Assembly (NCBI RefSeq): GCF_040718835.1
Contig: NZ_JBFEFG010000280.1
Span: 558,001 to 622,000 of the forward strand
Direction of reading: 5' to 3'
Length of the DNA: 64,000 bases
Source: Bremerella sp. JC817
Lineage (GTDB): Bacteria; Planctomycetota; Planctomycetia; Pirellulales; Pirellulaceae
Below the pieces are notes generated by a model, which did not search any database, was not told the DNA's origin, and saw only the letters and a list, made by a program, of their open reading frames with translations. The translations under genes and the position numbers were made by a program. Positions 27,514 to 36,827 of the stretch are shown here, piece after piece (position 1 is the first letter of the stretch; every line of letters starts with the position of its first letter).

Positions 27514-29889
27514 ATGCGTTATTCCACCATTCTGCAATTAACTGTTGTCGCTACTTGCTGTTGGATCGCTGTCGGACAGATCAGTGCGGAACCGATCCGC
27601 TTGAACCTGGGCGAGTCGGATCAGCCGATTCCGCATCAGGTCCCTTCGCAATTTCCTTACACCGAAACAGCACAGCCGGTCCCTTATCGGCCGTTCTCGC
27701 TGTCGTTGACCGCCGATGGCGAACCGCCTGAGATCCCTTCGGTGCGCCAGGTCTCGGCCGAGATGCCACCGCAGCCGCAAGATGGTACCGATGTCTCGGT
27801 GCGCACACCGGATGGTGCCAAAGTCGTTCTACCCGAAAGCGACGGACCGCTACGCATCTTCCGCATCCACGAAGAACCCATTCAAAACCCAGCCGCACCT
27901 AGCGGAACCTCGGTCTACAGGGAACAGCCTGCGCCGGCCGCTCCAACGCAGGAAACCAAGCCAGCCCCAGCGGAAGCGACGCAGCCAGAGACTCCTTCGG
28001 CCGAGTCATCCGCCGCCACGACCGACAACCCAGCGGGACCTTTCCCGAACTATCGCTACGCTCGACCACGCGTCGTTCCGACTCCTGGATCGAAGCCTGC
28101 GGTGCAGTTGGCTCCGCAGCCAAGCCCTGTTCCGAAAGAAGAACCTGCTGCTCCGATGACGCCGGTTCAGACCCCTGAGCCAGCACCACAGCCGGTTGCT
28201 ACCCCCAAACCATTGACCGCCTGGGAAGTCATTCCGCAGCAAACGACCCTGGCCCAGATCAATGCGGCATGGGGCGAACCTTCGCAGCAGCGTCGCATCG
28301 ACGAGGACAAGCGTGTCCGCCAATACGACCAACGCGATGAATGTGCCAAGGTTGAAATCGCCATCGAAGGGGACCAGATCATTTCGGTCTACATGATCCT
28401 CGAGAAGCCGATGCCGCGTACTTCGCTCGAACAACGACTGGCCCTGGTCGATCTCGATCCGGCCCAGGTCCAAGACACCAGCGGGCGACGCCTCGGGATT
28501 ATCTACCCGGAAAAGGGCGTGATGCTGCCGATGTCGGCCGACACCAACCAGGTCGAACGAATCATCATTCAAGCTCCCTCGGCCGAAGCGTTCATGCTAC
28601 GAGCCCATGGCCGTTCGCCGCTTGCCTTCCGAGATCGTCTGGCCGATTGCCAGTTGGCGATCGATCAGGAACCGCACTACGCGGATGCCTGGTACCAGAT
28701 GTCGACGATCTTGCATCGTCTCGGCCGCGAACAGGAAGCCTTCGAGGCGGCCCGCAAGGCAACTGCCGGCGTCGGTTCGCTGCCTGAATACCGTTTGTAC
28801 CGCACCTTGCTGTCGGCAGCCCAAGGCAAGCTGGCCAGTGGGATCCACAGCACGCAGCAGATTGCTGAAGACTCGACGGTCGACCCGCAGATTCGCGCCA
28901 AGGCACATTGCCAGTGGGGCGACTTCCTGCAGTTGGCAGGCCCGCAAAAGAATCGTGAAGCGGTTCAGCATCACGTCAAAGCGATTGAACTGGCTTCGCC
29001 CCTGGTGAACGATACTAACCAGCAGACCCGTCGCGCCGCCAAGCGTGTTCTGGTCGATGCTCACTTGTCGCTGGCGATCGACATCGCAACCGGCGACTGG
29101 GAACGCAAGGAAGAAGTCGTCAACCAATGGCTGCAGCGGTCAAAGGTCTACATCGACGACATGGTCAGCAACGAGGATGGCACCGGCGAACTTCGCATGG
29201 CCTGGCTAACCAAGTCGCTGATGGCCCATAGCTTCTATGGTGCGCCGTTCGATCCAGGCGATTCGGTCGACCAGATCCTGGGACAATACCGCGAGATGGT
29301 CAGCCAGACCGACGATCCCTTCTTCCACCGAACATTGGAATGGGAAACGGGTCAGGCCCTTTCGCAGGCCGTCTTCATCCAGCATGCTCGTCAGCAACAT
29401 GACGAAGCCTTGAAGCTGGCCGAACAAGCCCACACCTTCTTGAAGGGTGGCCAGGTCGGTCGCGAGATCACCATTGCCGATCACCTGCTGCTAGGTAACC
29501 TTTACTTCCGTGCCGGTGCGATCTGTGCCGTGCAGAAACAGAAGCATGATAGCGCCGTGCAGTGGTACGATCTGGCAATGAGCCACCTGACCGATCCTTC
29601 GGTGAACAACATCATGCTCGATCGTCGCGGTGAATCGCTGGTCAGTATGGGCGTTTCGTACTGGTCGATTGGCCGACGCGAACAAGGGATCTCGCTGACC
29701 GAGAAGGGCAAGGGCCTGATCGAGTCGGCAATCGCCCAGGACGCCGGCTTGCAGCCGAAGCTGATCGTTCCGCTCGATAACCTGGCCGAGATGTACCGCG
29801 AGATGGGCGACTCGGAAAAAAGCGCCGCCTACACCGCTTCGTCGAAGAAGATCCAGCAAACGCTGGGCAGCGGTCCGGTTTCTCGCTAA
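27514..29889 (+). CDS. Secreted Pro-rich TPR protein
   Basis: A 791-residue protein with a signal peptide (ILQLTVVATCCWIAVGQISA) and GAGGAA before the ATG at 27514. Residues about 30-240 are a Pro/Ala/Gln/Glu-rich linker without fold. A small domain follows (about 230-350, LTAWEVIPQQTTLAQINAAWG) that resembles a SmpA/OmlA-like fold with alternating strands. Residues about 360-790 are helical tetratricopeptide-like repeats (for example ALAFRDRLADCQLAIDQEP and ADAWYQMSTILHRLG). It is likely a periplasmic or surface scaffold. No partner can be named from the neighbours. Confidence 0.75.
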   Translation: MRYSTILQLTVVATCCWIAVGQISAEPIRLNLGESDQPIPHQVPSQFPYTETAQPVPYRPFSLSLTADGEPPEIPSVRQVSAEMPPQPQDGTDVSVRTPDGAKVVLPESDGPLRIFRIHEEPIQNPAAPSGTSVYREQPAPAAPTQETKPAPAEATQPETPSAESSAATTDNPAGPFPNYRYARPRVVPTPGSKPAVQLAPQPSPVPKEEPAAPMTPVQTPEPAPQPVATPKPLTAWEVIPQQTTLAQINAAWGEPSQQRRIDEDKRVRQYDQRDECAKVEIAIEGDQIISVYMILEKPMPRTSLEQRLALVDLDPAQVQDTSGRRLGIIYPEKGVMLPMSADTNQVERIIIQAPSAEAFMLRAHGRSPLAFRDRLADCQLAIDQEPHYADAWYQMSTILHRLGREQEAFEAARKATAGVGSLPEYRLYRTLLSAAQGKLASGIHSTQQIAEDSTVDPQIRAKAHCQWGDFLQLAGPQKNREAVQHHVKAIELASPLVNDTNQQTRRAAKRVLVDAHLSLAIDIATGDWERKEEVVNQWLQRSKVYIDDMVSNEDGTGELRMAWLTKSLMAHSFYGAPFDPGDSVDQILGQYREMVSQTDDPFFHRTLEWETGQALSQAVFIQHARQQHDEALKLAEQAHTFLKGGQVGREITIADHLLLGNLYFRAGAICAVQKQKHDSAVQWYDLAMSHLTDPSVNNIMLDRRGESLVSMGVSYWSIGRREQGISLTEKGKGLIESAIAQDAGLQPKLIVPLDNLAEMYREMGDSEKSAAYTASSKKIQQTLGSGPVSR

Positions 29890-30009
29890 ACGAGACTGAA
29901 AGCGGCGTTCACTTCCCGAGGCAGGGGCCATTCTTTATGATGAGTTGAAGGGTGCCACGCTGGTTCACCCTTCGATCTGCCTGGAAAAGCCGCACTGCGC
30001 GAGCCGCTA

Positions 30010-30945
30010 ATGGTCTTCGAACACATCGAAAAGCTCAAACGGGAATTCACCGACAAGTACGTCGCCATCGCGCGGATGGTGCCGGAATTGAAGCGATTCG
30101 AAGGCCGAACCGGGATCGTCCGCACCGTCAACATGAGCGGCCGGGCCCTGGTCGAGTTCCTCGGAACCAGCGATATCTCTTGGTACGACATCGACATCGA
30201 CTTCCTGAAGATCGTCGAGAAGCCCCCTGAGCCGGAACCAGAAAAGAAGCCAGCCCGAGCGGCCGCCCCGGCGGAAAAGCCGGCAGCCAAGCCCGCCGCA
30301 GAGAAAAAAGGCGGGGCGAAGACTGGTTCCAGCACGGCCGATATCCTGGCGATGGCCCGGGCCAAGAAGTCGGCGGAAGAGAAGCCTGCCAAGCAAAGCA
30401 CCGTTGATATCTTGGCGGCAGCGCGAGGCAAAAAGAAAGAGGCCGACGGAGACACTGCGGAGAAGAAGAAGCCCAGCACCTCCGATATTCTGGCGATGGC
30501 TCGCGGCAAAGGGAAAGCGGCCGACGACAAGCCTGCCGAGGGCAAGAAGACGGATACCAAGGCTCTATCCACCGCCGACAAGCTGGCCATGCTGCGTGGC
30601 GAGAAAAAGCCTGAAGCCAAGCCGGCGGAAGACAATCCAGCACCCGCCAAGGCGAAGCCGAGCACCGCTGATATTTTGGCGATGGCACGAGGAAGGAAGG
30701 CCGCCGAAGAAAAAAAGGATGCGGGTTCTACTTCCCCATCTACAGAGTTGACCACCGCGGAAAAGCTGGCCTTGCTGCGAGGCGAGAAGAAAGCCGAGCC
30801 TTCCGAGCCGAGCGAAGCGGATCAATCGCCTGCCCCTAAGAAGCCAAGTACGGCGGACATTCTGGCGATGGCTCGCGGCCAGAAGAAGAAGCCTGACCAG
30901 GCCGATCCAGCCGCTCCCTCTTCTGAGGATCGTTCGTCTGAATAA
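30010..30945 (+). CDS. Protein with seven STADILAMARG motifs
   Basis: A 311-residue cytoplasmic protein. Residues 1-70 form a compact beta-rich (SH3/KOW-like) domain ending in SWYDIDIDFLKIVE. The rest is a charged Lys/Ala/Glu/Pro-rich disordered tail that carries seven spaced copies of a 13-residue motif, at about residues 108, 130, 156, 187, 218, 248 and 280. Five copies follow STADILAMARGxK and two (fourth and sixth) follow STADKLAMLRGEK. The spacing and sequence suggest amphipathic helices that each bind one partner. I recall similar planctomycete proteins but no function. It lies 120 bp upstream of the trpG-moeA pair. Confidence 0.75.
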   Translation: MVFEHIEKLKREFTDKYVAIARMVPELKRFEGRTGIVRTVNMSGRALVEFLGTSDISWYDIDIDFLKIVEKPPEPEPEKKPARAAAPAEKPAAKPAAEKKGGAKTGSSTADILAMARAKKSAEEKPAKQSTVDILAAARGKKKEADGDTAEKKKPSTSDILAMARGKGKAADDKPAEGKKTDTKALSTADKLAMLRGEKKPEAKPAEDNPAPAKAKPSTADILAMARGRKAAEEKKDAGSTSPSTELTTAEKLALLRGEKKAEPSEPSEADQSPAPKKPSTADILAMARGQKKKPDQADPAAPSSEDRSSE

Positions 30946-31065
30946 TCGCCCCAGAAATTCTTCCGGCGTGGGCGAACTGCGACGGGACCGATGTTGTCCC
31001 ATCCGGCGGATTGATAAAGAATAGATTTACCCCTTCAACCGAAGTATTCCCCGCCGAAAAGACGC

Positions 31066-31665
31066 ATGATTCTGCTGATCGACAACTACGACTCGTTCAC
31101 TTACAACCTGGTCCAACGGCTAGGAGAGATCGATCCTACGCTCGATCTGCAGGTCTATCGCAACGACCAGATCGACTGTGCGACGATTGAAAAGATGGCC
31201 CCCACCCATCTGATCGTCTCGCCCGGTCCTTGCACGCCGAATGAAGCGGGCATCTCGGTCGAAGCCATCAAGTACTTCGCCGACAAGCTGCCGATCCTGG
31301 GCGTTTGCCTGGGCCATCAATCGATGGGGCAGGCCTTTGGCGGAACGATCGTGCGCGCCGAACGTCTGATGCACGGCAAGACGGACGAGATTTATCACGA
31401 CGATCGTGGTCTGTTCGAGGGAATGCCCAATCCGTTTATCGCCACTCGTTATCACAGCCTGGTGATCAAACCAGACACGCTCCCAGAAGATTTCGAAGTT
31501 GCGGCTTGGAGTATCATGCCAAATGGCGAGAAAGAGATCATGTCGATCCGCCACAAGACGCTGCCTCTGATGGGACTGCAATTCCATCCTGAGAGTTTCC
31601 TGAGCGAAACGGGGACCGACATGTTGCGTCGTTTTCTGGAGATTCAGCCAGCCCCGAGTTCCTAG
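31066..31665 (+). CDS. trpG/pabA: Glutamine amidotransferase of anthranilate/aminodeoxychorismate synthase
   Basis: A 199-residue class I glutamine amidotransferase. It begins with LLIDNYDSFTYNLVQ, has the oxyanion region VSPGPCTPNEAG, and the catalytic triad Cys81 (GVCLGHQ), His174 and Glu176 (FHPES). It supplies ammonia to TrpE (tryptophan) or PabB (folate); many bacteria share one subunit for both, and no trpE/pabB is in the window. It is 12 bp upstream of moeA and probably forms an operon with it. Confidence 0.92.
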   Translation: MILLIDNYDSFTYNLVQRLGEIDPTLDLQVYRNDQIDCATIEKMAPTHLIVSPGPCTPNEAGISVEAIKYFADKLPILGVCLGHQSMGQAFGGTIVRAERLMHGKTDEIYHDDRGLFEGMPNPFIATRYHSLVIKPDTLPEDFEVAAWSIMPNGEKEIMSIRHKTLPLMGLQFHPESFLSETGTDMLRRFLEIQPAPSS

Positions 31666-31677
31666 AGGAGTCTAACC

Positions 31678-32889
31678 ATGCTGTCCGTCAATCAGGCACT
31701 CGAACAGGTATCGCAACATTCCTACCCGCTTCCAACCCACGAGTGCAGTGCTTTTGAAGCACTTGGCGCAGCACTCGCAGAAGATCTTGTAAGCCCCGTC
31801 GAATCGCCCGCGTTCGACAAAGCCATGATGGATGGCTTCGCTCTGCGTTCGGCCGACACCTGCGGTGGATCGGCCAATCTGGAAATCGTCGAAGAGATCA
31901 CCGCCGGCAACACGGCCAGCGAATCGATCCAGGAAGGGATGGCCGCCCGGATCATGACCGGCGCCCCCATGCCCAAAGGTGCCGACGCTGTGGTGATGGT
32001 CGAACACACCCAGATCGATTCCGAAAACGTCGATCGCGTGCAGATCCTGGATGAAGTTCCAACCGGCAGCCACGTTTTGAAACGCGGAGGCTTGCTCGAG
32101 AAAGGTCAGGTTGTTCTGTCGGCCGGGTCGATCATTCGCCCGATTGAAGTTGGTATTCTGGCCGACCTGGCAGGCGGACGTGTCACCGTCCGGCGCAAGC
32201 CGAAGGTCGCCATCATCTCGACCGGCGACGAACTGGTCGAAGCCCACGAAGAGCCTGGCCCGGGCCAAATCCGCAATACTAATGGCCCCATGTTGGCCGC
32301 CATGGCAACCGAAGCAGGGGCCGAAGCGAAGCGTTTGGGTATCGTCCGCGATAACCGCGAACACCTTTACGCCGCGATCCAGGAAGGTCTGGAAGCGGAC
32401 ATTCTGTTAATTTCTGGTGGAATGTCGGTTGGCGTCAAAGATTTAGGGCCTGGCATTCTGGCCGAACATGGCGTCGAGAAGGTGTTCCATAAAGTCAATC
32501 TCAAGCCGGGCAAGCCGCTCTGGTTCGGCAAGCGCGAAGGAAGTGGCACGCCGACGCTCGTGTTTGGACTGCCAGGCAATCCGGTGAGCAGCCTCGTTTG
32601 TTTTCACTTGTTTGTGCGTTCGGCATTGAATGCCATGATGGGCCGAACCGCTGTTTCTCCGTTCGTTCCGGGCTTCCTGCTGACGCGCGACTTTGCCAAC
32701 CCTGGCGACCGCCCGGTTTTCTTTCCGGCGTACGCATGTCGAAAAGAAGGAGCCGGTGCGACAATCGCGCCACTCAACTGGAAGGGCTCGGCCGACCTGG
32801 CGACGTTGGCTAAGGCCAATGCACTGGCCTGTTTCGACGCCAACAGCCAGTATGAAGCTGGCCAATTTATCTCTGCAGTGATGGTCTAA
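31678..32889 (+). CDS. moeA: Molybdopterin molybdenumtransferase
   Basis: A 403-residue MoeA. Family blocks are visible in order: an N-terminal SVNQALEQV, FDKAMMDGFALR, MTGAPMPKGADAVVMVE, the MPT-binding core STGDELVEA, NTNGPMLAAMA, SGGMSVGVKDLG, and GLPGNPVSSLVCF. It inserts molybdate into adenylylated molybdopterin. The length is normal. It sits 12 bp after trpG/pabA; other moa/mob genes are not in the window. Confidence 0.95.
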   Translation: MLSVNQALEQVSQHSYPLPTHECSAFEALGAALAEDLVSPVESPAFDKAMMDGFALRSADTCGGSANLEIVEEITAGNTASESIQEGMAARIMTGAPMPKGADAVVMVEHTQIDSENVDRVQILDEVPTGSHVLKRGGLLEKGQVVLSAGSIIRPIEVGILADLAGGRVTVRRKPKVAIISTGDELVEAHEEPGPGQIRNTNGPMLAAMATEAGAEAKRLGIVRDNREHLYAAIQEGLEADILLISGGMSVGVKDLGPGILAEHGVEKVFHKVNLKPGKPLWFGKREGSGTPTLVFGLPGNPVSSLVCFHLFVRSALNAMMGRTAVSPFVPGFLLTRDFANPGDRPVFFPAYACRKEGAGATIAPLNWKGSADLATLAKANALACFDANSQYEAGQFISAVMV

Positions 32890-33010
32890 CTACTTCTTTT
32901 AGGGCGTTGGCCATTTACTGCTGTTGGGTTACACTCCTCCGAACAGTCGGGGGACTTTTGCGCCGGGAGTACCGCCGACATTCGTGGGGCATTCACAGTC
33001 GGAACAGAAA

Positions 33011-33454
33011 GTGAGCCAACTCACCCAGCTTGCCGAGACCTGGTTCGAAGAGGTTTGGAACCAACGTAACGACAACGCCATCTTCGAACTCTCTGATGAA
33101 AACGCCGTGGGATACGCCGAGTCGGACGTCCGCTATTTCAGCATGGAAACTTTCAAAGAGTTTCGCGACAACGTGCTCAAAGCGATGCCGGACGTGCGGA
33201 TCGACGTTGAAGATACGATCGAGCAGCCGCCGAACGTGGTTGTTCGCTGGTTTCTGACCGGGACGCACACCGGCGATGGCTTTGGTTTCACACCGACCCA
33301 CTCGCGTGTCACGCTGCGAGGCATGACCTGGCTCCGCGTCAACGAAAACAACAAGTTCATCGAAGGATGGGACTGTTGGAACCAGGGGCGGATGCTGCAG
33401 ATCTTTGTCGGGGCGACGAAGCCAAGCCCCAATCGTTCGCAAGATCCGAAGTAG
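33011..33454 (+). CDS. SnoaL-like/ester cyclase-type protein
   Basis: A 147-residue protein of the NTF2-like cone fold, closest to SnoaL-like polyketide cyclases. It shows TWFEEVWNQRND, FKEFRDNVLKAMPDVRI, VVRWFLTGTHTGDGFG, and MTWLRVNENNKFIEGWDCWN. The GTG at 33011 fits the family length. A longer frame from 32924 would add 29 residues without homology-like features. Function is unknown; many such proteins are stand-alone isomerase- or hydrolase-like pockets. Confidence 0.65.
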   Translation: MSQLTQLAETWFEEVWNQRNDNAIFELSDENAVGYAESDVRYFSMETFKEFRDNVLKAMPDVRIDVEDTIEQPPNVVVRWFLTGTHTGDGFGFTPTHSRVTLRGMTWLRVNENNKFIEGWDCWNQGRMLQIFVGATKPSPNRSQDPK

Positions 33455-33540
33455 GGCGGAAGTCGCTCTAGGACCTGCCCCGCAAACCGCGTAGATTTAC
33501 GGGATTCTATCTCTATTCGCGGTACCGATCGAGAATTCTC

Positions 33541-35295
33541 GTGCACGCATCCGATTCCCAAGCTGCCTCAACTCCCGACGTTTCGAGTGCGTCGTTTTCG
33601 TTTAGCTGGCGGTGTGTTCTGTTTTTAAGTTGTGCCAGTGCCTTGCTGCTGGCGGCTGCCTATCCACCTCTCAACCTGTGGCCCTTGGCTTGGGTGGCGC
33701 CGATCGGCTGGCTGATGCTGATCCGTGTCGATACGCTGCCCAAGCGAAGCTATTGGTGGATCTACCTCAGCGGGTTTCTGTTCTGGATGACCGTGCTGCA
33801 CGGCATCGGCAATGCTCACTGGGCGACCCGGCTGCTCGGTTGGCCGATCTTATGTAGTTATCTGGCGGTCTACACGCCGCTGTTTGTCGGCTTGTCACGA
33901 CTGCTGGTGCTACGAGCCTATGTCCCTCTCCCGTTGGCCGCTCCAGTCGTGTGGACCGGTCTGGAGTACATTCGAGCCCATTTCGCGACCGGATTCTCGA
34001 TCGCACAGCTTGGCCATACGCAGGCCACTGTTCCACTGCTGATTCAGGTCGCGGAATTCACGGGGGCGTACGGCGTGGGCTTCGCAATGCTGCTAGTCCT
34101 GGGTCTGGCAGTCGCCGCATTGCCGGGGGCTCGGCGACATCCGGCGACTCGGCAGCTGCCGCTTTGGCTGGCCCGAACTGGCTTGATTGTTTGCTCGCTG
34201 TTGATGGCTGTTGGTTACGTGGTTTGGGGCACGATGCTGTTCCACGCCAGCAGCAAACTGGAGTGGGGCTATTCGCACGGGGGCCAACGCGATCCGGTTG
34301 AACCGGTGAAGATCGGTCTCGTGCAGGGTTCGATCGATACGGTCTTCGGCGATCCAACGCAGTCGGAACGTACCTTCGAGCAGTACACGGCCCTGACCGA
34401 CCACCTGGTCCAAAATCATCCGAACCTCGACCTGATCGTCTGGCCAGAGACGACGATGGGGGACCATATGGTCTTCGAGATCGGTGCTGATTTCGCCGCG
34501 CCGAAAGACTTGAAGATCGACGAGGCTGAATTTCGAAAACGGATTCTCGAACGAGCCGACGGGTTCAATGGCTTCCTCCACGATCTGGGTGTGAACCGTT
34601 GGAAGTCACCGCTGCTGCTGGGGACTTCGGTCGTTCGGTATGGCAACCAGCGGATGGAGCACGCCAACGCCGCGATCTATGTCGGGCACGAAGGAACCAT
34701 CGTTACCCGCTACGACAAAGTCCACCCGGTGATGTTTGGCGAGTATGTCCCGCTGGGGGATTACGTTCCGTGGATCTACGATCTGCTGCCGATCGGTGGC
34801 GGGCTGACCCCAGGCAAAGGCCCGGTCACGGTCGATGTCGACGGTGTCTCGCTGGTCCCTTGTATCTGCTTCGAGAACACCGTACCCCACCTCGTTGCGG
34901 GGCAGGTTCGAGAGCTTGATCAGGCGGGGATCGATGTCGACGCCTTGGTCACGTTGACCAACGATGGCTGGTTCTGGGGTTCCAGCATCCTCGATCTGCA
35001 CCTGGCGTGTGCCCGGTTTCGAGCGGTCGAGAATCGTCGACCGATGCTCGTGGCTGCCAATACGGGGATCTCAGCCGTGATCGACTCGCAGGGGAAGCTG
35101 CTGCAATACTCGCCCACCCGAAAAACCACTTATCTCGTGGCTGATGTAGCGCCCACGGTGCGACCAATCTCGTCGTACACCAAGAACGGGGACTGGTTCG
35201 CCGGGTTATGCCTGACGTTGACGGTTATCGGGGCGATTGCCGGGTGGATAGTCTCGCGAAGACCGCCACCTACCGCTCCCCAGAAGGGCAATTAG
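33541..35295 (+). CDS. lnt: Apolipoprotein N-acyltransferase
   Basis: A 584-residue inner-membrane protein with a GTG start. The first half has several transmembrane helices. The second half (from about 255) is a nitrilase/CN-hydrolase domain with Glu303 (WPETTMGD), Lys393 (YDKVHPVMFGEYVP) and Cys443 (CICFEN) as the catalytic triad. It adds the third acyl chain to outer-membrane lipoproteins, consistent with the many lipoprotein-like genes in the window. The predicted N-terminal region before the first helix is slightly longer than in E. coli. Confidence 0.92.
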   Translation: MHASDSQAASTPDVSSASFSFSWRCVLFLSCASALLLAAAYPPLNLWPLAWVAPIGWLMLIRVDTLPKRSYWWIYLSGFLFWMTVLHGIGNAHWATRLLGWPILCSYLAVYTPLFVGLSRLLVLRAYVPLPLAAPVVWTGLEYIRAHFATGFSIAQLGHTQATVPLLIQVAEFTGAYGVGFAMLLVLGLAVAALPGARRHPATRQLPLWLARTGLIVCSLLMAVGYVVWGTMLFHASSKLEWGYSHGGQRDPVEPVKIGLVQGSIDTVFGDPTQSERTFEQYTALTDHLVQNHPNLDLIVWPETTMGDHMVFEIGADFAAPKDLKIDEAEFRKRILERADGFNGFLHDLGVNRWKSPLLLGTSVVRYGNQRMEHANAAIYVGHEGTIVTRYDKVHPVMFGEYVPLGDYVPWIYDLLPIGGGLTPGKGPVTVDVDGVSLVPCICFENTVPHLVAGQVRELDQAGIDVDALVTLTNDGWFWGSSILDLHLACARFRAVENRRPMLVAANTGISAVIDSQGKLLQYSPTRKTTYLVADVAPTVRPISSYTKNGDWFAGLCLTLTVIGAIAGWIVSRRPPPTAPQKGN

Positions 35296-35305
35296 GTTCG
35301 CTAAT

Positions 35306-35366
35306 GGGGGGTTTTCCGTAGCCGGCTCTCGGCTAACGAGCCGCAGAAACGGAACGAAGCTCCCCC
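35306..35366. other. Nested inverted-repeat element after lnt
   Basis: Three stacked complementary pairs lie one inside the other: GGGGG (35306-35310) with CCCCC (35362-35366), TTCCGT (35314-35319) with ACGGAA (35349-35354), and CGGCTC (35323-35328) with GAGCCG (35338-35343). It could be a complex terminator or a structured RNA; no U-tail follows. Confidence 0.4.
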
Positions 35367-35528
35367 GTTGGACGGAAGTGGCCGGTAACCTGGGTAATTT
35401 TCCGACCAACAATCCGACGTAAAACGTTATTGTCGTTTATATTAGAGCAGGGGCTGGGCAACGTGCGGCTCGCGTATCGGTTATGCAGCCAACTTTCCCA
35501 GAACACCTAAACTAAATTGTCCATTTTG

Positions 35529-35558
35529 TTGACACTGTTCAAACGCCAGAATTATACT
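35529..35558 (+). promoter_or_regulatory. Near-consensus sigma-70 promoter
   Basis: TTGACA at 35529-35534 and TATACT at 35553-35558 with 18 bp spacing. It would start a transcript with a leader of about 200 bases before the gene at 35768. It lies in an otherwise empty 470-bp interval after lnt. Confidence 0.6.
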
Positions 35559-35767
35559 GGCCGTAAATACTCACACATCTTGTCCCTTTACAGGCACCAG
35601 TCACTCATAGAGCGCGGTCTCTTGAGTGCACCTTCTCGGTTGTTGGATCCGTCAATCTGCATGGATGCGGCTTGCTTTTCATGCGTGGAATTCACCCACG
35701 TGGCCGCAAGTGACGAGAAACCGACCCAGGCAAGGCCGTGGCAGAAGCCATCGAAGGAGTCACTTCC

Positions 35768-36613
35768 ATGACATTGATCGGAAAGATCTTTACCTACCTG
35801 ATCCTCATCATGAGCTTGGTCTTCATGACTGTAGCCATGACGGTTTATGCCACGCACAAGAACTGGCGTGAGGTGGTCAAAGGGGATGGTGCAGGCAACC
35901 AAGGGCTTGAAAAGCTAATCGCGGAGCAGAAGTCGATTGCCGCGGCACTGCAAGATCAGAACGAAAAGCTGCAGACCAAGCTGGAGCAGGAACGTGCTGC
36001 TCGTGCTTATGCGATCGCCGCACTGCATGCACGTACCAAACTGCAGGATGTCGAACTGCTGAACTTGAGCCAGGCCAACGAACGGCTGGTGAAGTCGGAA
36101 GCCGACATGAAGACGCTGCTCGAGCTGGCCGAAACCAACTCGAAGAACTTGAAGACTGAAGTCGATGGGCTGCGTGCAGACATCAAGGTCGCCCAGACCG
36201 ATCGCGACTCGACGTTCAAAGACGTGGTTGCGTTGACCGACAAGCTGCAGCAGTACAAAGTCGAACAAGACCGCCTGCGTGAACGCGAACAAGAGCTGGC
36301 CAAGCAGACCGCTCGTATGAAGCGTGTTCTAACCGCCTTCGGTAAGGACGAGTTCACTCCGGTCGATGGCATTCCGCCAGAACTGTACGGTCGAGTGACC
36401 GCCGTGAACGACAACAACATGGTCGAAATCTCGGTCGGCTCGGACGACGGGATCCAGAAGGGTAACACGCTCGACGTGTTCCGCGGCCAGACCTACCTCG
36501 GCCGTATCATCATCAAGCAGACCGCTCCGGATCGTGCGGTCGGTGAAATCATTCGTGAATACCGCCGCGGCCTGATTAAGAAGGGTGATCATGTCTCCAC
36601 AAACCTCGGATAA
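35768..36613 (+). CDS. Membrane-anchored coiled-coil protein
   Basis: A 281-residue protein with one N-terminal membrane helix (FTYLILIMSLVFMTVAMTVY), then a long coiled coil (about residues 45-200, heptads rich in Leu/Ala with Glu/Lys/Gln). The C-terminal beta-rich domain of about 70 residues has GRVTAVNDNNMVEISVGSDDG and LGRIIIKQ, resembling small barrel domains found in FlgT-like and related proteins. It is likely a periplasmic cell-envelope organiser. The ATG at 35768 follows a consensus promoter and a 200-base leader. Its last 23 bp overlap the next small gene. Confidence 0.75.
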   Translation: MTLIGKIFTYLILIMSLVFMTVAMTVYATHKNWREVVKGDGAGNQGLEKLIAEQKSIAAALQDQNEKLQTKLEQERAARAYAIAALHARTKLQDVELLNLSQANERLVKSEADMKTLLELAETNSKNLKTEVDGLRADIKVAQTDRDSTFKDVVALTDKLQQYKVEQDRLREREQELAKQTARMKRVLTAFGKDEFTPVDGIPPELYGRVTAVNDNNMVEISVGSDDGIQKGNTLDVFRGQTYLGRIIIKQTAPDRAVGEIIREYRRGLIKKGDHVSTNLG

Positions 36614-36746
36614 GTCGGGACGGAAATCGAGCCCGAACGTATACACCGTCATGCTGATCCTGTCGTTCATTGCCCTGACGACGGGCGCCATCCTGCTGTT
36701 CATGGAACTGCAGCGTTACGGCAGCTGGCCTCAATGGAAGGTCTAA
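36591..36746 (+). CDS. 51-residue single-pass membrane peptide
   Basis: A 51-residue reading frame in a different frame, starting 23 bp before the stop of the coiled-coil gene. A charged, Ser/Lys-rich N-terminus (MSPQTSDKSGRKSSPN) precedes one hydrophobic helix (MLILSFIALTTGAILLFMEL) and a short aromatic tail (GSWPQWKV). The overlap suggests translational coupling and a shared function in the envelope. A terminator follows at 36782. It is too short for ordinary ORF finding, but topology and position make it convincing. Confidence 0.7.
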   Translation: MSPQTSDKSGRKSSPNVYTVMLILSFIALTTGAILLFMELQRYGSWPQWKV

Positions 36747-36781
36747 GCGACCTGGCCAACTCGGCAGACAAGCCAATGAAG

Positions 36782-36812
36782 AAGGCGAAGCGGAATCCGC
36801 TTCGCCTTTTTT
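36782..36812. terminator. Strong terminator between convergent genes
   Basis: A 12-bp perfect stem (36782-36793 with 36797-36808), loop AAT, followed by T-residues. It closes the 35768-36746 operon and may also serve the minus-strand gene ending at 36828. Confidence 0.85.
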
Positions 36813-36827
36813 CGTAACCCGACCTTG

